64,000 nt of DNA from Ailanthus altissimus (GCA_946807835.1 OX327699.1:24230014-24294013), one strand, 5' to 3'; positions 36,549 to 49,530 are shown, counted from the stretch's first letter. The notes: generated by a model not told the origin, from the sequence alone. Numbers and translations are program-made.

Positions 36549-38515
36549 TATTTATTGTGCAACTTTGCGCGCAACAAGGTACTCGCTGGTCACTATTTAT
36601 CAAAATCTTCAAAATAAATGTTAAATTTGTAATAGATCTACTTTGGTAGAAGCATGAGAGTGAGTTTTTGAGAGTAAGAAAGAAGAGACAGAGAATATTA
36701 TTTGTGAGGGGTAAAATAAGAAAAAATTAGTATATTTTACTTATATTAACTATTTAAATAAAATTTTATTTTTTAAATTTATTAAAAAAAAAAGTAAAGC
36801 TTGTATGGGGTGCATGCATAGAGGCTAGGCATACGCCTTTAGCTTTGTCTTTTTTTATTTTAATTTTTAAGTTGTTTTAAAATTTTATTTTTAATTAATT
36901 AATTAAAATAAATTTATAAAAAAGAAATAATTAATTAATTAATTAAAATATTATTTTATTTTTAAATAAGATTTTATTTTTAATTTATTAAAAAAAAGCT
37001 TTGCTTGGCCAAGCAGACCCAATATTTCCTTTTTTTTTTAAAAGAAAAAATTTTAAATATATTTTTAATTTATATTTAAATTAATTTTTTTAATTAATCT
37101 AAAAGAAAGTAAAAAAGAAAAAATTAATTAATTAATTTAAATAACTAATTTTTTATTTAATTAATTAAAATATTATTTATTTAATTAATTTAATATGAAA
37201 GAAAATTATTATTTTTAATTTATTTTTAAATTTCTTTTAAATTAAATTAAAAAAATTTAATTAATTATAGATGTGTGCGTATAATATGCATCGAGGCATG
37301 CACCCCATTTTATCTTTGCTTGGGGTGCATGCGCACCAAGCATGTCGAGCTTTGCTATTTTTTTAAAAAATAAATTAAAAAATATTTAAAAATTAAAATA
37401 AAATTAATTTTTTCTTTTTTATTAAATTAATTAAAAAATGATTTTTAAATGATTTTGTTAAATTTCTTAATTTATTTATTTATTTATTATATATATTTTT
37501 AATTAAAGAATTAATTGTTTAAAAAATAACTAATTTTGTTTAAAAAAATTATGAAAATGAAAAATATAATTTAAATTTGTTAAAAATAACTGTTTTTATT
37601 TAAATTAATATATAAATAAAAATTAAAAATTAAAAAATATATGCATGAACGGGCCCAAGCAAAGTGGCTTGGGGGCATCCCAAGCAAATAATTTTTTTTA
37701 AATTGTTTAATTATAATAATTTAAAATTATATAAATAAAGGTAAAATAGGTTAATTATTATATTTTTTATTATTTATATTAAATTTTATTTATTTTATTA
37801 TTTTATAGTTTGTAATTATTATATATTGGCTTGCGCCGGTGGTGGGGCACACATTTGTTATGTGTCACATGCGCCCCATGTCCATTTATAAAAAAATTAC
37901 TTTTATTTAATTTTCAAAATTATTATTATTGTAAATATTTTTTAAATAATTAATAAAAAAATTAATTATTTAAAATTTTAATTAATTTATACAAAAAAGA
38001 AAAAAAGGAAAAATTAAATAAAAAATATTAAAATTATAATTGAGGGAAAAATAGTCAAAAGATATATTTGATTAACAAAATTAAAAAAATTACTTTGATA
38101 AAAAAAAATTCTACTCTTAAACAGTAATCAAATATAAAAATTTCTCAAAAAAAATTCCTTATAAAAGTATTGGTAATTAGCAATTGTACCTTTTAGAATA
38201 ATCTTTTCTGTATTCGTATTTTTGAATGACAAAAACACTCCGATACAATGGCTCAATTTTTAAAGGAGGGTACAATAAACAGTCATGTGGGAACAGATGA
38301 GAAACCCCCAACTCAAATAATGGACAAAAAAACTATTGCTCTAAGCTTAGTACAGAGCATAACATTTTGTGTGCCAAAAAAAAAAAAAAAGGTTATTAGA
38401 CGAAAGTGGGAGCTTCAGACACAATGCTCGTTTCTTTTAAGTTGGATAGATTCGGCACACAAAAAGTCAATTGGAAGAAAATAATAATACAATTGCAGTA
38501 GTTGTGGTACATCAT

Positions 38516-38558
38516 CAATGGGCCGTGAACCTTGGTTAAGGCCCATCACGGCCCATTG
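38516..38558. repeat. 13-bp inverted repeat next to tRNA-Leu
   Basis: The word caatgggccgtga (38516-38528) and its exact reverse complement tcacggcccattg (38546-38558) are separated by 17 bp. It contains TGGGCC words on both strands. It lies just beyond the T-run that should end the tRNA transcript. Confidence 0.6.
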
Positions 38559-38560
38559 TT

Positions 38561-38566
38561 AAAAAA
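38561..38566 (-). terminator. Pol III T-run terminator of tRNA-Leu
   Basis: On the minus strand this is six T residues, 20 nt downstream of the tRNA 3' end. It is the first run of four or more T in that direction. Confidence 0.7.
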
Positions 38567-38585
38567 TAGAATCATTTCAATAAGG

Positions 38586-38665
<80 letters not shown>
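38586..38665 (-). tRNA. tRNA-Leu (anticodon UAG)
   Basis: Read on the minus strand, the gene starts GACAGTTTGGCCGAGTGG and ends with the T-arm GTGGGTTCAAATCCCAC, the acceptor strand AGCTGTC and a discriminator A. The anticodon stem CCAGA/TCTGG encloses the loop TTTAGGC, giving anticodon UAG for CUA codons. A long variable arm (TCCGAAAGGGC region) fits a type II tRNA-Leu. It has no intron; CCA is not encoded. The A box (TGGCCGAGTGG) and B box (GGTTCAAATCC) are intact, and a T-run terminator follows, so it is probably functional. Confidence 0.96.
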
Positions 38666-38667
<2 letters not shown>

Positions 38668-39917
38668 CATTTGCCAATATAGCTGCAAATATTAATATAA
38701 TTTGTTATATACGTTTATAAAATATTAAACACGATACTCAAGGTAATACTGCCTTGCCAAAAGGCAAAAGTTGTGAAAATATGGACATTTCTTGCGTCTT
38801 ACTTCAAGTGATAAAACAATGAATACGGTCGGCTATGTTAAGGAAAGAATGGTCAATTCTGATGCCTTTACGACTAAATCCAATCCAATAGAAGGGATGC
38901 ACTATGCACTCGACCAATTAGACCTAACATTTCATGATGAACTTTAATCATTAGAGATGAAATTTTATTTCCATGTAGTCGTAGAACAACAAGGTGCAAA
39001 TTAAACAAAACCAGCTACTACTAGAATTCCATTAAAATATAATTTGACAGAAATAATTTTTTAGTTTTGGGGTTGAGCAATTAATGTGATTTATGTTTTG
39101 TTTTCTTCCTTTAGTGATTTTGAGGGAAGTTGGTATTAATTTATAACATTCTATTTGCAATTTCCCTACACAATATTACACCTCGTAGTTAAATTGTAGG
39201 TTCACGAAATTAAACACATTTTCTAAATCAAATCGGTTAGAGTAGCATTTTGCAAGATCCCTCAAATGGGAGTGAACATAAACTTAATTTTTTTGAAACA
39301 AACAAGAAGCGTGTAAAAGTAGTATATAAAAAAACATGGTCCCAAAGTAACACGTCAAGTTATTTTCATTATCCAACGCTTTTCTTACGTAGATCATATA
39401 ACATGTATACGTTAAACAAACAAACAAACAAACAATAAAAAAAAAAAAACAAATGTGAAAATTTGATCGATCAATTGAAATCATTAACCTTTTTTTTTTT
39501 CAAATAACATAAATCTATTAAATCAATTTTTTATTTCACTAAAATCAGCAAAATTACAATTTAAATCGATTCCAGACAACTTAACGATTCTGTTAGTTGT
39601 TGGTATCTTAATCAACGGCCAAATTCGAGATGTAAACGGTATCAATGGTCGCATCTCGAGTTTCACCAATCAATGCGGTGAGTCAATTCCAGCCATCCGA
39701 TTGACAATTTGATCTTCGCAGTTTACATCATCTACAAATCACCCCACGGTCTCCAGGTGGAACCGAAACAAAACCCTCATCTCCGAGAACTCCCGCACGA
39801 GAAAGCGCCTGTACTCTTTATGGCGACTCTGTAAAAGATAAATCAAGAGCTCTCTATCTAATAAAGGACGAAAACGAAATAGAATTAATTTCTAAAGTTT
39901 GTGAAGGAGCTGCCCAG
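38666..39917. other. Intergenic DNA upstream of the DUF760 gene
   Basis: AT-rich DNA without a supported gene. It contains a short aaac tandem run near 39415-39435 and an A run at 39437. From about 39600 the composition rises and likely includes the promoter and 5' leader of the DUF760 gene. Confidence 0.45.
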
Positions 39918-42187
39918 ATGAATTCGTTGACAGCTAAGACTTGCTTCATTTGTCAACCGCCGTCTTCATGTAGCAGCTCTTCAACGATTCTTGTTTCTTT
40001 AATACCGAAGTTATTTACTTCAGTAAGATTCCCCAACAATAATAGAAAGCAAAATAAGGGAAGATTTGCTTTGAGGATTAAAGCTTACGATTCGTCCAAG
40101 AACGAGTCTGCTAATAACGGCACTAATGATTCCAAGCCTCCCAATGGCTCTCTGGTAATCTCTTTTTATCTCGCAAAACCACAATTCATTTGTTTGATTA
40201 GTTGCTGTTGTTTTAGCAGTGTTGCGTTATTCAAGCTTGTTCATATAAATTATACGCAACAAATTTGAAATGCTGGTCTTTTTGTGTAGTCAGTAGTGAA
40301 ATAATGTACTTGGTGTTAGCTTTAGCAGTTAATGTTAGATTTAATTGTGTTCGCAATTGGGGCATTGAATTGTGATGTTTTGTTGAGTAGCAGTCGAAGA
40401 GCAGAAGGGAAATTCTATTGGAGTATGTCAAAAATGTGCAACCAGAATTTATGGAGTTGTTTGTGAAAAGGGCTCCTGAACAGGTTTGATTTTTCATTTG
40501 TTTATGAGTCTTGTGATACTCAGAAGTACAGGGAAATATAAAGTTCTAACTTTCCATGCTTTTTATGTTGGTATTGTGTTTAGATTGTCGATGCAATGCG
40601 TCAAACGGTGACAAATATGATAGGAACGCTACCACCACAATTTTTTTCTGTAACAGTCACCACTGTAAGTAATTACAGTATCAAAATCTTGCCTATATGT
40701 TTGACAAAAGTTGATTAAGGCTTGTTAGCTTACTATTGGTAATTCAGGTTTTCACTGGCATCACTTGGTGTTTGTTTTAGGTTGCTGAAAATCTAGCACA
40801 GCTTATGTACAGTGTTATGATGACTGGATATATGTTTAGGAATGCACAATACCGTTTGGAATTGCAGCAAAGTTTGGAGCAGGTTGCACTACCTGAGGTG
40901 CAAGACAAAAAGGTATTTTTTTTTCCTTTTTCATTGATTTTGAGATACTTTATCCTAAGTCTGCAAAGATGTTACATAAGTCTAAAATGGGGTCTGTATT
41001 TAACTTTTTGTGTTACTGTTTATATAACTTGCTCCCTTGACTGTTACAGGATACACCTGATTATGCACCTGGTACCCAAAAGAATGTGTCAGGTGAAGTT
41101 ATTAGGTGGAATAATGTTTCTGGTCCTGAGAAGATAGATGCTAAAAAGTATATTGAGTTACTTGAAGCAGAGATTGAGGAACTTAATCGTCAAGTTGGTA
41201 GAAAATCTGCCAATGGTCAAAATGAATTGTTGGAATATCTTAAGTCTCTTGAGCCTCAAAATCTGAAGGTAAGGAGTGTTACATTGTTTTTGTTTATCTC
41301 TATTGCCTTTTTTGGCCTAGAGGCTAGACAGGCGGAAGTATTCCTGTTATTCTACTGGTCAAATCAAATAAATCCCATCAATTAAGATGTTTATTCATAC
41401 AATTATGGTCCTTTGATAAATTGCCCATAATGCTTCTGGTAAGATTTTTGTCTGCAAGATCTTTTCATAAATTACAAGTGTGCTGCTTTGTAGGAGTTGA
41501 CAAGTAGTGCTGGAGAGGATGTCGTCCTTGCTATGAACACATTCATTAAGCGTCTTTTGGCTGTTTCGGATCCTAGCCAAATGAAGGTTTGCCTTTTCCT
41601 ATATATGAGCTTTATGATCTTCCTATGCCTTTCTGCTTTCATAGATATTAAGGCCTAAATCTTCATCAATTTCTCACAAATTAAATAAATATATGAATTT
41701 CCATGAACACTCAATGAATGTCTTCTAGATGTAGGTGAAGATGAGTGATAGTAGTACTGTGGGATATATGAATTCAAGGTATATATTATCTATTAAATTA
41801 CTCTCTCTGAAATGAATTAATAGTTGAGATTAAGAATACAGCTGATCATTTCAAGAATTTTCTGTTTGCTTTATTTGGTTGGCTTTATGCAATGAGCGAG
41901 CCAAGGCTTAATAATGGTAGTTTACATAATTGATGATCGGCATTCACTCTTCTGACAAGTTTATTTAGATTATGTCATTTAAGATCTTACTCTCAGTTTT
42001 TAAGCTTGAGTGTATGTCATTACAGACAAGTGTGACTGAGACTAGTGCAACTGAACTTGCGAAGCTGCTTTATTGGCTGATGGTTGTTGGGTACAGCATT
42101 CGAAACATTGAAGTTCGATTTGATATGGAAAGATTGCTTGGCACTCCTCCAAAGCCCGCAGAGTTACCTCCTGGAGAAAACATTTAA
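39918..42187 (+). CDS. DUF760 family protein, chloroplastic
   Basis: Seven exons join in frame to 337 aa: 39918-40154, 40394-40483 (or from 40391), 40584-40664, 40781-40912, 41050-41268, 41494-41586 and 42026-42187. The first ~60 residues are Ser/Thr-rich and basic with few acids, a plausible plastid transit peptide. Two DUF760-type helical segments follow: one around TLPPQFFSVTVTT and LAQLMYSVMMTGYMFRNAQ, and one at the C-terminus (TELAKLLYWLMVVGYSIRNI, RFDMERLLG). A conserved linker (KIDAKKYIELLEAEIEELN) lies between them. The family includes the Arabidopsis protein named UV-B-induced At3g17800; its biochemical role is not something I can state. Introns are GT-AG and there is no lesion. Confidence 0.88.
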
Positions 42188-42962
42188 CATCTACTACTTG
42201 ACAGGTGATAGATAGGATATTATTTAGCACAGTTTGAGCACACGGATCCAAAAGCTATTACTTGCTGTGTGACAGGAGTTCTGCCTTTATGTATTGAATG
42301 TTTAATTCAAAGATGACCTATTACTTGAGGGTAGGGAAATTTTTTTACATGCCACGCATGGTTGGCTCTTTAGGAACAGTATATAGTTATTGATTATACT
42401 TGAACTTGGAAGCGTATATTCTTATTTACTAATGAAGCTAAGTTGATCTGTTTCATGTATTGTCTTGAATTATTCATTTAATAATTTCAGTATAGGATTT
42501 GATTTTGGGTTCCACAACTAATTATATTATTAAATGATATTATTCCCTCAGGCTGGATTAAATTACATTGGGAAAGATGTGCAGTTCCAAAAATATTTGA
42601 CCAAGTAGGCTCGTAAAACAGTTTCTGGAACATGAAATAGCTGCTTCGGCTGTTATTGAAACGGGCAAAGGCAATAGCTGCTTTCTGTTAATTTACGCTA
42701 AAACAAGAAATTGGGAACGCAACTTATAATGCCATTAGTGATTCGGGCTTCCTTCCAAGTCTTGAGCAAATATCAGATCCTCAAATTATGGTCTGTTTTG
42801 CATCAAGTGCTAACTTCTTCAAAAAAAAGTTCATGCTTCACATACCCTGCAGTGCTTCCATTGCGAGCTGTGGAAACCACGGTCCACAATTCCAATACGT
42901 CCAATATAGACAAGCGGCAAACCTGATCATGGCCTGCAGTTATGATTTTGTGGAGTGGAGAG
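42188..42962. other. 3' flank of the DUF760 gene
   Basis: This is probable 3' UTR and spacer. The last stretch (42700-42960) is less AT-rich and contains small frames with no recognisable domain. No gene is supported. Confidence 0.4.
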
Positions 42963-43904
42963 TGGTGATATTTCCACCCCATTATATATATAAAATTAAC
43001 ACTCCATTTAATTTCTTATGCTTACAAATCCATTCTTGTGAAATTGTCAAAAGAGACTAAGAACAATATACCAACGTATACATTTAGTTTTGGAATTGAC
43101 TTCTCCCACACATCACATCACGAACCCTTTGTTTTATTAAAATTTAAATTGAATATATTTGTTTACACATCTCAATTTATATGGAGTTATTAGCTGAATT
43201 CTAATGTACAATTGTCTGCAAGGTGATTATACTTGTTAGAGAAAGAGAAGCCCAATTTTTTTTTTTTTTTTGGGTGGTGGGGGGGTGGTCTTTTTGTGTG
43301 TTCATAGAAAGACTTAGGTAAGGGAAGAAAATTTCTTAGGGTGTCGTTACATCGTAAACCAGAAAACAATTATGTACCAACCAAAAGTAATAAAGAGAAA
43401 GCAAAAAAATGAACAAAGAGAATTCTATGGCAATCGATATAATAAGGAATATGATGCGCAGCTAATTGATCTGAACAACACTACCATTCATTTACTCTGC
43501 AGCAAATCATCCCATCAAATTCACTCAAAAACCTCCGCCGACCTCTATGAAGAAGGAAGCCCAAAGAAAGAAACGTGAAAATTGAGGCGCAATTCTCATA
43601 AAACATACTTCACCACTATAAAATAATTTTAATTTAAATGAACCCAGAGAATGTATCAATTTTAAGAACTAATTGGAAAAGAAACGAGAGAAGAAAGACA
43701 ATGAAGGAGTGTTAATGAAAAGATGAAGGGATAGAGCTGACTGCTGCTTTGAATGTTATTTTCTTTCCTTTTTATTTTGTTTACATAAGGGTAAGGGTAA
43801 TTATAGTATTATGAAGATTTTATTTAGGATAAATACAAATTAATAGAATTTATTTAAAAATGGAGTGTGATTACGTAAAATATGGGGTGGAAATATCGTC
43901 ACCC
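42963..43904. mobile_element. Long-TIR MITE-like element
   Basis: The left end ggtgatatttccacccc followed by attaacactccattt is mirrored at the right end. Read on the other strand, that end gives gggtgacgatatttccacccc and then aatcacactccattt. The inverted repeats are about 50 bp with small indels. The interior of about 840 bp has no coding capacity and includes a poly-T/G-rich run near 43255-43290. No clear target duplication was found, so the superfamily is not assigned. Confidence 0.72.
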
Positions 43905-46900
43905 TAATGTGTTGTGCCTGCAAACCAGATGAGCCCGGTTTAGTTTTGTTGCCTTCTTTTGGGCCTGCTAAGTGAGCTAGACGGGGCCTTCCATTGAAAA
44001 AGTCTTCAGGCCCTCATTATATTTTTTACACTAAAACATTTGAACAATCATCTCCTACAATATTTTCGCCAGCGGGATTTTGCAAGTACGGTCAGTTGAT
44101 GATTTTACAATTTCACAGAAGAACAAATCTTGTCTTGATATTGAGATTATTAGATCAAAGGAAAAAAGGGAAAAACTGAAGAATTAGATCATATAATCAG
44201 ACAAAGAGGGAATATTTGTGGACATTATTGAAGATGAATGCACGTCAATCATTTGTAGCGAAGTGCTTAAAATCTACTTCAATTCAATTCATCCTCTGTT
44301 GGTGCATGTTCCTTGACAGCCAACCTTCTTAAACATGGCAATATATCAGTAATTTAACCTGTTAGAAAAACGTTATTATATAGACATAAAATTCCTAATT
44401 TATAGAAGAAAAAAAATATAACCTAAAACTACAATTATAATACGAAAATTGGCACAATAAAAAATATTTTAAATTAACAATAATTAAATAAAAAAAATTT
44501 AATATAGTACTAACTGGCGCAAATTAAGACTTTAACAGACAAAATATTTTAGACAAAAGAGTGAAGAGAAAGAGGGCAAAACTCTTAGCATACTTCATTG
44601 ATAAAATAAAAGCCATTTAAATAAGCTGGACTCTTTCCAAAAAAAAAAAAAAAAGCTGGACATGAGAAATAATAGCAACCGATTAAAGAAAAGATAGCAA
44701 CCACTTTAGCTATTAAGATGAAACGTGTAGCAACAAAAGTATCCTCTTCTTTTACTGATCTCCTACATAATAGGTCTTCTTATTTTGAATAAACATAAAC
44801 TAACGTTATTTTAACACTAATTAAAATACTTTCCTCTCAAACTCAAAATGAAGAAAATAACTTGAATTTGCAAATAGATATAAAAAGTAAAATTTAACAA
44901 ACTAAAAAGAAATTAATAAAATTATAATGGCATGTATTAGAGATAATTATTGTCGAAAAATGACAATATTATCGAAGAGTAATAAGCGAAGTGAAATAAT
45001 TAACTATTACAAGTATAAATATATTAATAAAAAAATTAAAAATAGTTGTTGCAAGTATAAGTGCAATAATATAAAAATTGCACCTAAAAAGTGACAAAAA
45101 TAAAAATTAGTTGGTATTGTCAAAAAAATCATAGGTAAATAATGAAGAAAGTAAAAGTTAATAGAGATCAAAATTTGTGGGCATAAAGTGCAAAAATAAA
45201 AACTTTCAATATTGTTTAAAAATCGTAGGAGAATAGTGAAGAGACCAAAAGTTATAAAAAACTAAAAGTTTTGATGAGTTGTAACATTAAATCTTTTGTT
45301 AAGTAGATTTGCATAATAAACAAGAAAATTATAAAATTTATCTTGAACCAAAATAATAAATTTGTTGCCACAAAAATCTTCAAGAAAATTTAATGATATA
45401 TGAAGAGGTCGAACTTAAACTTGACGAGGTATGAAAAATAATAGAAAAACTCTTATAATTTTCAAAAACTTAAATATACCCCCACAATTTTAACTACATA
45501 GTTACTTTTAATTTATTCTAAATTATAAAATTATCCTATATTTATGTAAAATTTTAGATTCACCTCAAATTTGTTTAAAATTTTTTAAAAAAATCCTCAC
45601 ATATATTCTAATATCAATCAAACTTGTAAGTTTGCAATCTAACCCAAAATAATTTTTAATTATTTATAAAAAGACTTTTTTAGATAGTTGGTGAGTAGAC
45701 CGGACAACAAAATAACGTGGATGAATAGATCAAGCCATGAGGATAATTTTGATGTTAGTGATGAGTATTGACACACAGGTAAATATTGAAAATTATCGGT
45801 GACCAAAAGTTGAGAAGAAAATACTTTTATTTTTGTGAGTCCGATGACGTGGTAGAGGTAGTGATGATCGGAAGTATTTGATCGGTCATTTCTGAGTATT
45901 TCAATGATCTTAGTTTGTTGCTTGGATGACGGTGGTTGATACCTGGCGATAGATGATTAACAGGGATGGTGACAAAAACAATATAATGATGACAATGATA
46001 ATAGTGCGGCGATAATAGTTTTAGACGTTGAAAAGAGGAAAAATAAAGACCGAATAAGATAAATAAAAAAACTAACATAAGCTCTAACAAATACGTGAAG
46101 CTTTAATCAATAACTTAGACTCTGATGTTGTGTTAAAAAAATCTCAATTTTTCTATATTTTCACTATGAATACTAATTACAAAATGTGAGTTTTATATAA
46201 ATATTAAATTCTTAGCATATATGAAAAATATAATATATAAAAATTATAACTATAATATGAACGATGACACAATGAAAATTATCCTAGATTAATTAAGATT
46301 AAATAAAAAAATTTAATATAGTACTAACTTTAATATAACAAAAAAAAGTAGAAAAAAAGAAAATAAAGGATTAAAAAAAATAAAGAAGGGAGAAAAATAA
46401 ATTACAAGTGATTACGATGAATTTAAATATTTTTGTGTGTATTTGAAGTGAGAGGGTACAGTATATGATGAATTTCTTCCACATGTTTTTCGAAATAAGT
46501 GTTTACAAGGACACTGTATAGCTGAATTGCCTTGGGTTTTAACATCGGAAGTGACGTCGAGGGATAAAAAGGCACCGGGTAAAGGCTTCAAGATAGAGGA
46601 AAATTAGTGTATATATATACCGTGGGTTAAAGATACCATAAAGGAGAAGAAATTTTTTTTTTTAATAAAGAATATATTGGATTTATTGAAAGCAAAGTAG
46701 TAAAGATATAAAATTGAGGGCTTCTGATTACAAATGATCATGGAATTATATGGTTTAAATAAAATTTTCATATTAACATATTGTTCGACTTTATTTAGCT
46801 CTCTCGAGTGAAGATTAACTTTTAAGGGGAGTAAACAATTCTTAAGAAGGAAAAATAATCTTAATAATAAAGAGAAAAAAAATCCTCAAGCAGAAAAAAA

Positions 46901-48132
46901 ATATATAAATACTATTTTAATAAATAAATAAAATACATTAAATAATAGTGCATAAAATATTTAACAAATCTTAAGAACTAGCACCCAAACGTTCTTAAAC
47001 AACAAAAGTGATTGAGAGTCTCTTTTTAGTGATTTTTTTTTGAACTAAGTGACTAGGATACAGAGCTAATTCTTTGTGTTGAGAGAGTTTAATGAACGTT
47101 AAATTTAAAAAAAAATAAGTTTAAAGTTTGAGATTGTTCGTGATTGTGAGTAATTAAAATTCTCTTTTAATTTATCTAATTTTTTATTTTTTTTGTAGAT
47201 GGTATATTATATTAATTAATTATGTGCAATAGAGATTTAATTTTTTATTTTTATTATCTAATATACAATATATATTTGTTTTTATTAAGATTGTGAAAAA
47301 GGAGGGCGTAGACAATCTTTAGAATTTATTAAGGCGACGAGTAGCTTTTGATGAAACTAATGTACATCATTTTATATTAATAAAAAATTGTTATTTTAGT
47401 CTCTATAATATTTTAAAAATTGTCAATTGAATTTTTAAAAAACAGAAATGATCATATTTTAAAATAAAAATAATAAAAAAGTATATTTTAAAGTAAAAAT
47501 AATATTGATAATTTTAAAATATTAAAAACTAAGTAATTAATTTAATAAAAATATAAAAGCTAAATTATCAATTTTCCTATATCAACTAAAATGTTTTTTT
47601 TTATTACTATTTACTGGCTAATCTCATAAAAGATGACCATTGACTCTATACAACGGTCGGATAGGAGAACTGTTATACTAATTATTACCATAATGTCTTA
47701 CACGGACAACCTAGTTCGATTTTTTAAACACTCAGATCTTTATTCAGTCCATCGCCACAATCAATATGGATGGTTCCACGATAATATAATTTTATAATAT
47801 TCTTGAAATAGTTTCATTATTCTTTTTCTAATTTTTAGAAATTTTGTATTATATTTTAATTTATAATTGTTTGAATTGAAGAATCACATAAGTAAATGAG
47901 CAGTTAATTTATTTTGAAAAGTCGTCTTTTGCTGATGGGATGGAGATTGACCGGTGACCATGTCTTGGTCTAAGATTATTGTGTAATGATTTATAACATC
48001 ACACAATTAAAGAATGCTTGTAAATTAGGAATTCATTTGATACTCAATATGAGATTGACCTGTAATTAGAATTGAAAATCAGTGTCTACTATATGTAGCT
48101 AAGCCCGGATTAGCTTTCATGTTACCTTGAAA
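43905..48132. other. Long AT-rich intergenic region
   Basis: About 4.2 kb with no supported gene. A segment ending aatttaatatagtactaac occurs near 44515 and again near 46330 in similar surroundings, showing a dispersed or duplicated repeat. Frames near 43994 and 45827 show no domain. The final ~150 bp should contain the BAHD gene promoter and leader. Confidence 0.5.
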
Positions 48133-49530
48133 ATGGAGGTTGAAACAATTTCCAAAGAGTTGATCAAACCCTCTTCTCCAACACCCCATCACCTAAAAAG
48201 CTACAAGCTCTCTTTCCTGGATCTATATACTCCTCCCATCTATATTCCTGTATTTCTCTATTATTCCGTGAACCAAGATACAATCTTAATTTCTTCTATC
48301 GATATTGATCATATTGTCTCCACAAAATTGCAAGTACTAAAGCAATCTCTATCAGAAACCTTATCTTACTTTTACCCACTTGCCGGAAGGATAAAAGACC
48401 TTTATTCTATTGACTGCAACGATGAGGGGCTTTATTTTGTAGAGGCTCGAGTTAAAAGTAGTAGTCCTCTCAATGAATTTCTCAGCCATCCTGAAGTTTT
48501 TTTAATAAAAAAATTTCTTCCTGATGATGCAAAATGGAGTGCTGGGCTAATTTCAGGAAATTATGTAGCTGGCATACAAGTAACCAAATTTGCTTGTGGC
48601 GGAATTGTTGTCGGGGCATTAGTTTCACATATGATTCTCGATGGAGCAGCGTTTGGCTGGTTTCTCAAGAGTTGGGCTGCAAAGGCCGCTCTTAAAAATA
48701 CTGAAGAAGCAACGTATCCTAAATTTAATGCTTCATCTTTATTTCCGCAAAATAATGCATACCCAAGAGAAGTGTGCTCGCCATCCCTTCTCAACTTGTT
48801 TCTCAAATTTGGCAAATACATTACTAGGAGATTTCTATTTGATGCCTCTGCAATAGCTAAGCTCAAGGCTAAGGCAACAAGCTCCGGCGTGGAAAATTCA
48901 ACACGCTTTGAAGTTGTGACAGCACTGCTCGGAAAATGCATTACGGCTGCTCTAAAAGTAAGATCAGGTTCTGATGGCAAGCCCTATTTACTGACCCATG
49001 CAGTAAATTTGCGTCCAAGAGCTACACCACCATTTTCAGAAAATTATATGGGAAATTTTGTTTGGATGGCATCGTTCTTAAACAAGGATGAGGAAGCAGA
49101 GTTGCATGACTTAGTGTCCCAATTGAGGGAAGCAAGGAGAAAATTTAATGGAGACCTTATGAGTAGCTTCCAAGGTGACGGGGGGTTGCTTAATTTTCTT
49201 GAGGCAATCAAATATGACAATGAAACTTATTCCAGTGCAGAAGATAACATTGTATTCACTAGTTGGCTGAAGTTTGGTTTTTATGATGTTGATTTTGGAT
49301 GGGGGAAGCCTGCTTGGGCGAGCATTTATGGTTTTGCTGAATCAATGATCTTCCATAATGGGGTCATTCTCATGGATATAAAATTGGGCGATGGTGTTGA
49401 AGCATGGGTGTCTATGCGTGAGGAAGACATGTCAATACTACAACTTGATAAGGAACTGTTTGCATTTGCTGCTATGGATTCAAGCCCATTGAAAGAAGAT
49501 AATCCCCTCTTTCCTGACCAAGATCTATGA
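48133..49530 (+). CDS. BAHD acyltransferase (vinorine synthase-like)
   Basis: BAHD enzymes transfer acyl groups from acyl-CoA to hydroxyl or amine groups of specialised metabolites in the cytosol. The gene is a single open exon of 465 aa starting at ATG 48133, typical of the family size. The catalytic HxxxD motif reads HMILD (His166-Asp170), following ACGGIVVGALVS. The structural DFGWG motif is present at residues 387-391 (DVDFGWGKPAW). The N-terminal KPSSPTP and YPLAGR motifs are also intact. The closest named group is the vinorine synthase/clade III type, but donor and acceptor cannot be deduced. In HMILDG the Gly after Asp replaces the more usual Ala. A decayed tandem copy lies 0.65 kb downstream on the same strand. 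Confidence 0.95.
   Translation: MEVETISKELIKPSSPTPHHLKSYKLSFLDLYTPPIYIPVFLYYSVNQDTILISSIDIDHIVSTKLQVLKQSLSETLSYFYPLAGRIKDLYSIDCNDEGLYFVEARVKSSSPLNEFLSHPEVFLIKKFLPDDAKWSAGLISGNYVAGIQVTKFACGGIVVGALVSHMILDGAAFGWFLKSWAAKAALKNTEEATYPKFNASSLFPQNNAYPREVCSPSLLNLFLKFGKYITRRFLFDASAIAKLKAKATSSGVENSTRFEVVTALLGKCITAALKVRSGSDGKPYLLTHAVNLRPRATPPFSENYMGNFVWMASFLNKDEEAELHDLVSQLREARRKFNGDLMSSFQGDGGLLNFLEAIKYDNETYSSAEDNIVFTSWLKFGFYDVDFGWGKPAWASIYGFAESMIFHNGVILMDIKLGDGVEAWVSMREEDMSILQLDKELFAFAAMDSSPLKEDNPLFPDQDL

Larger units (their letters stand above)
36570..38585. other. Extremely AT-rich DNA with GC-rich islets
   Basis: Most of this stretch is A/T runs such as aattaattaatt. At intervals it is broken by 30-60 bp GC-richer islets near 36805, 37005, 37270-37350, 37650 and 37830. 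These share words like ggggtgcatgc, gcttgg and aagctttgc. No gene is supported. A 13-bp inverted repeat and a Pol III terminator lie at its right end. Confidence 0.55.

Noticed and set aside
36433..36649. Frames rich in repeated Ala-Cys-Pro-Cys units, resembling a cysteine-rich peptide
   Set aside because: The pattern comes from a 27-bp DNA tandem repeat and occurs in more than one frame; no signal peptide or start context supports a gene.
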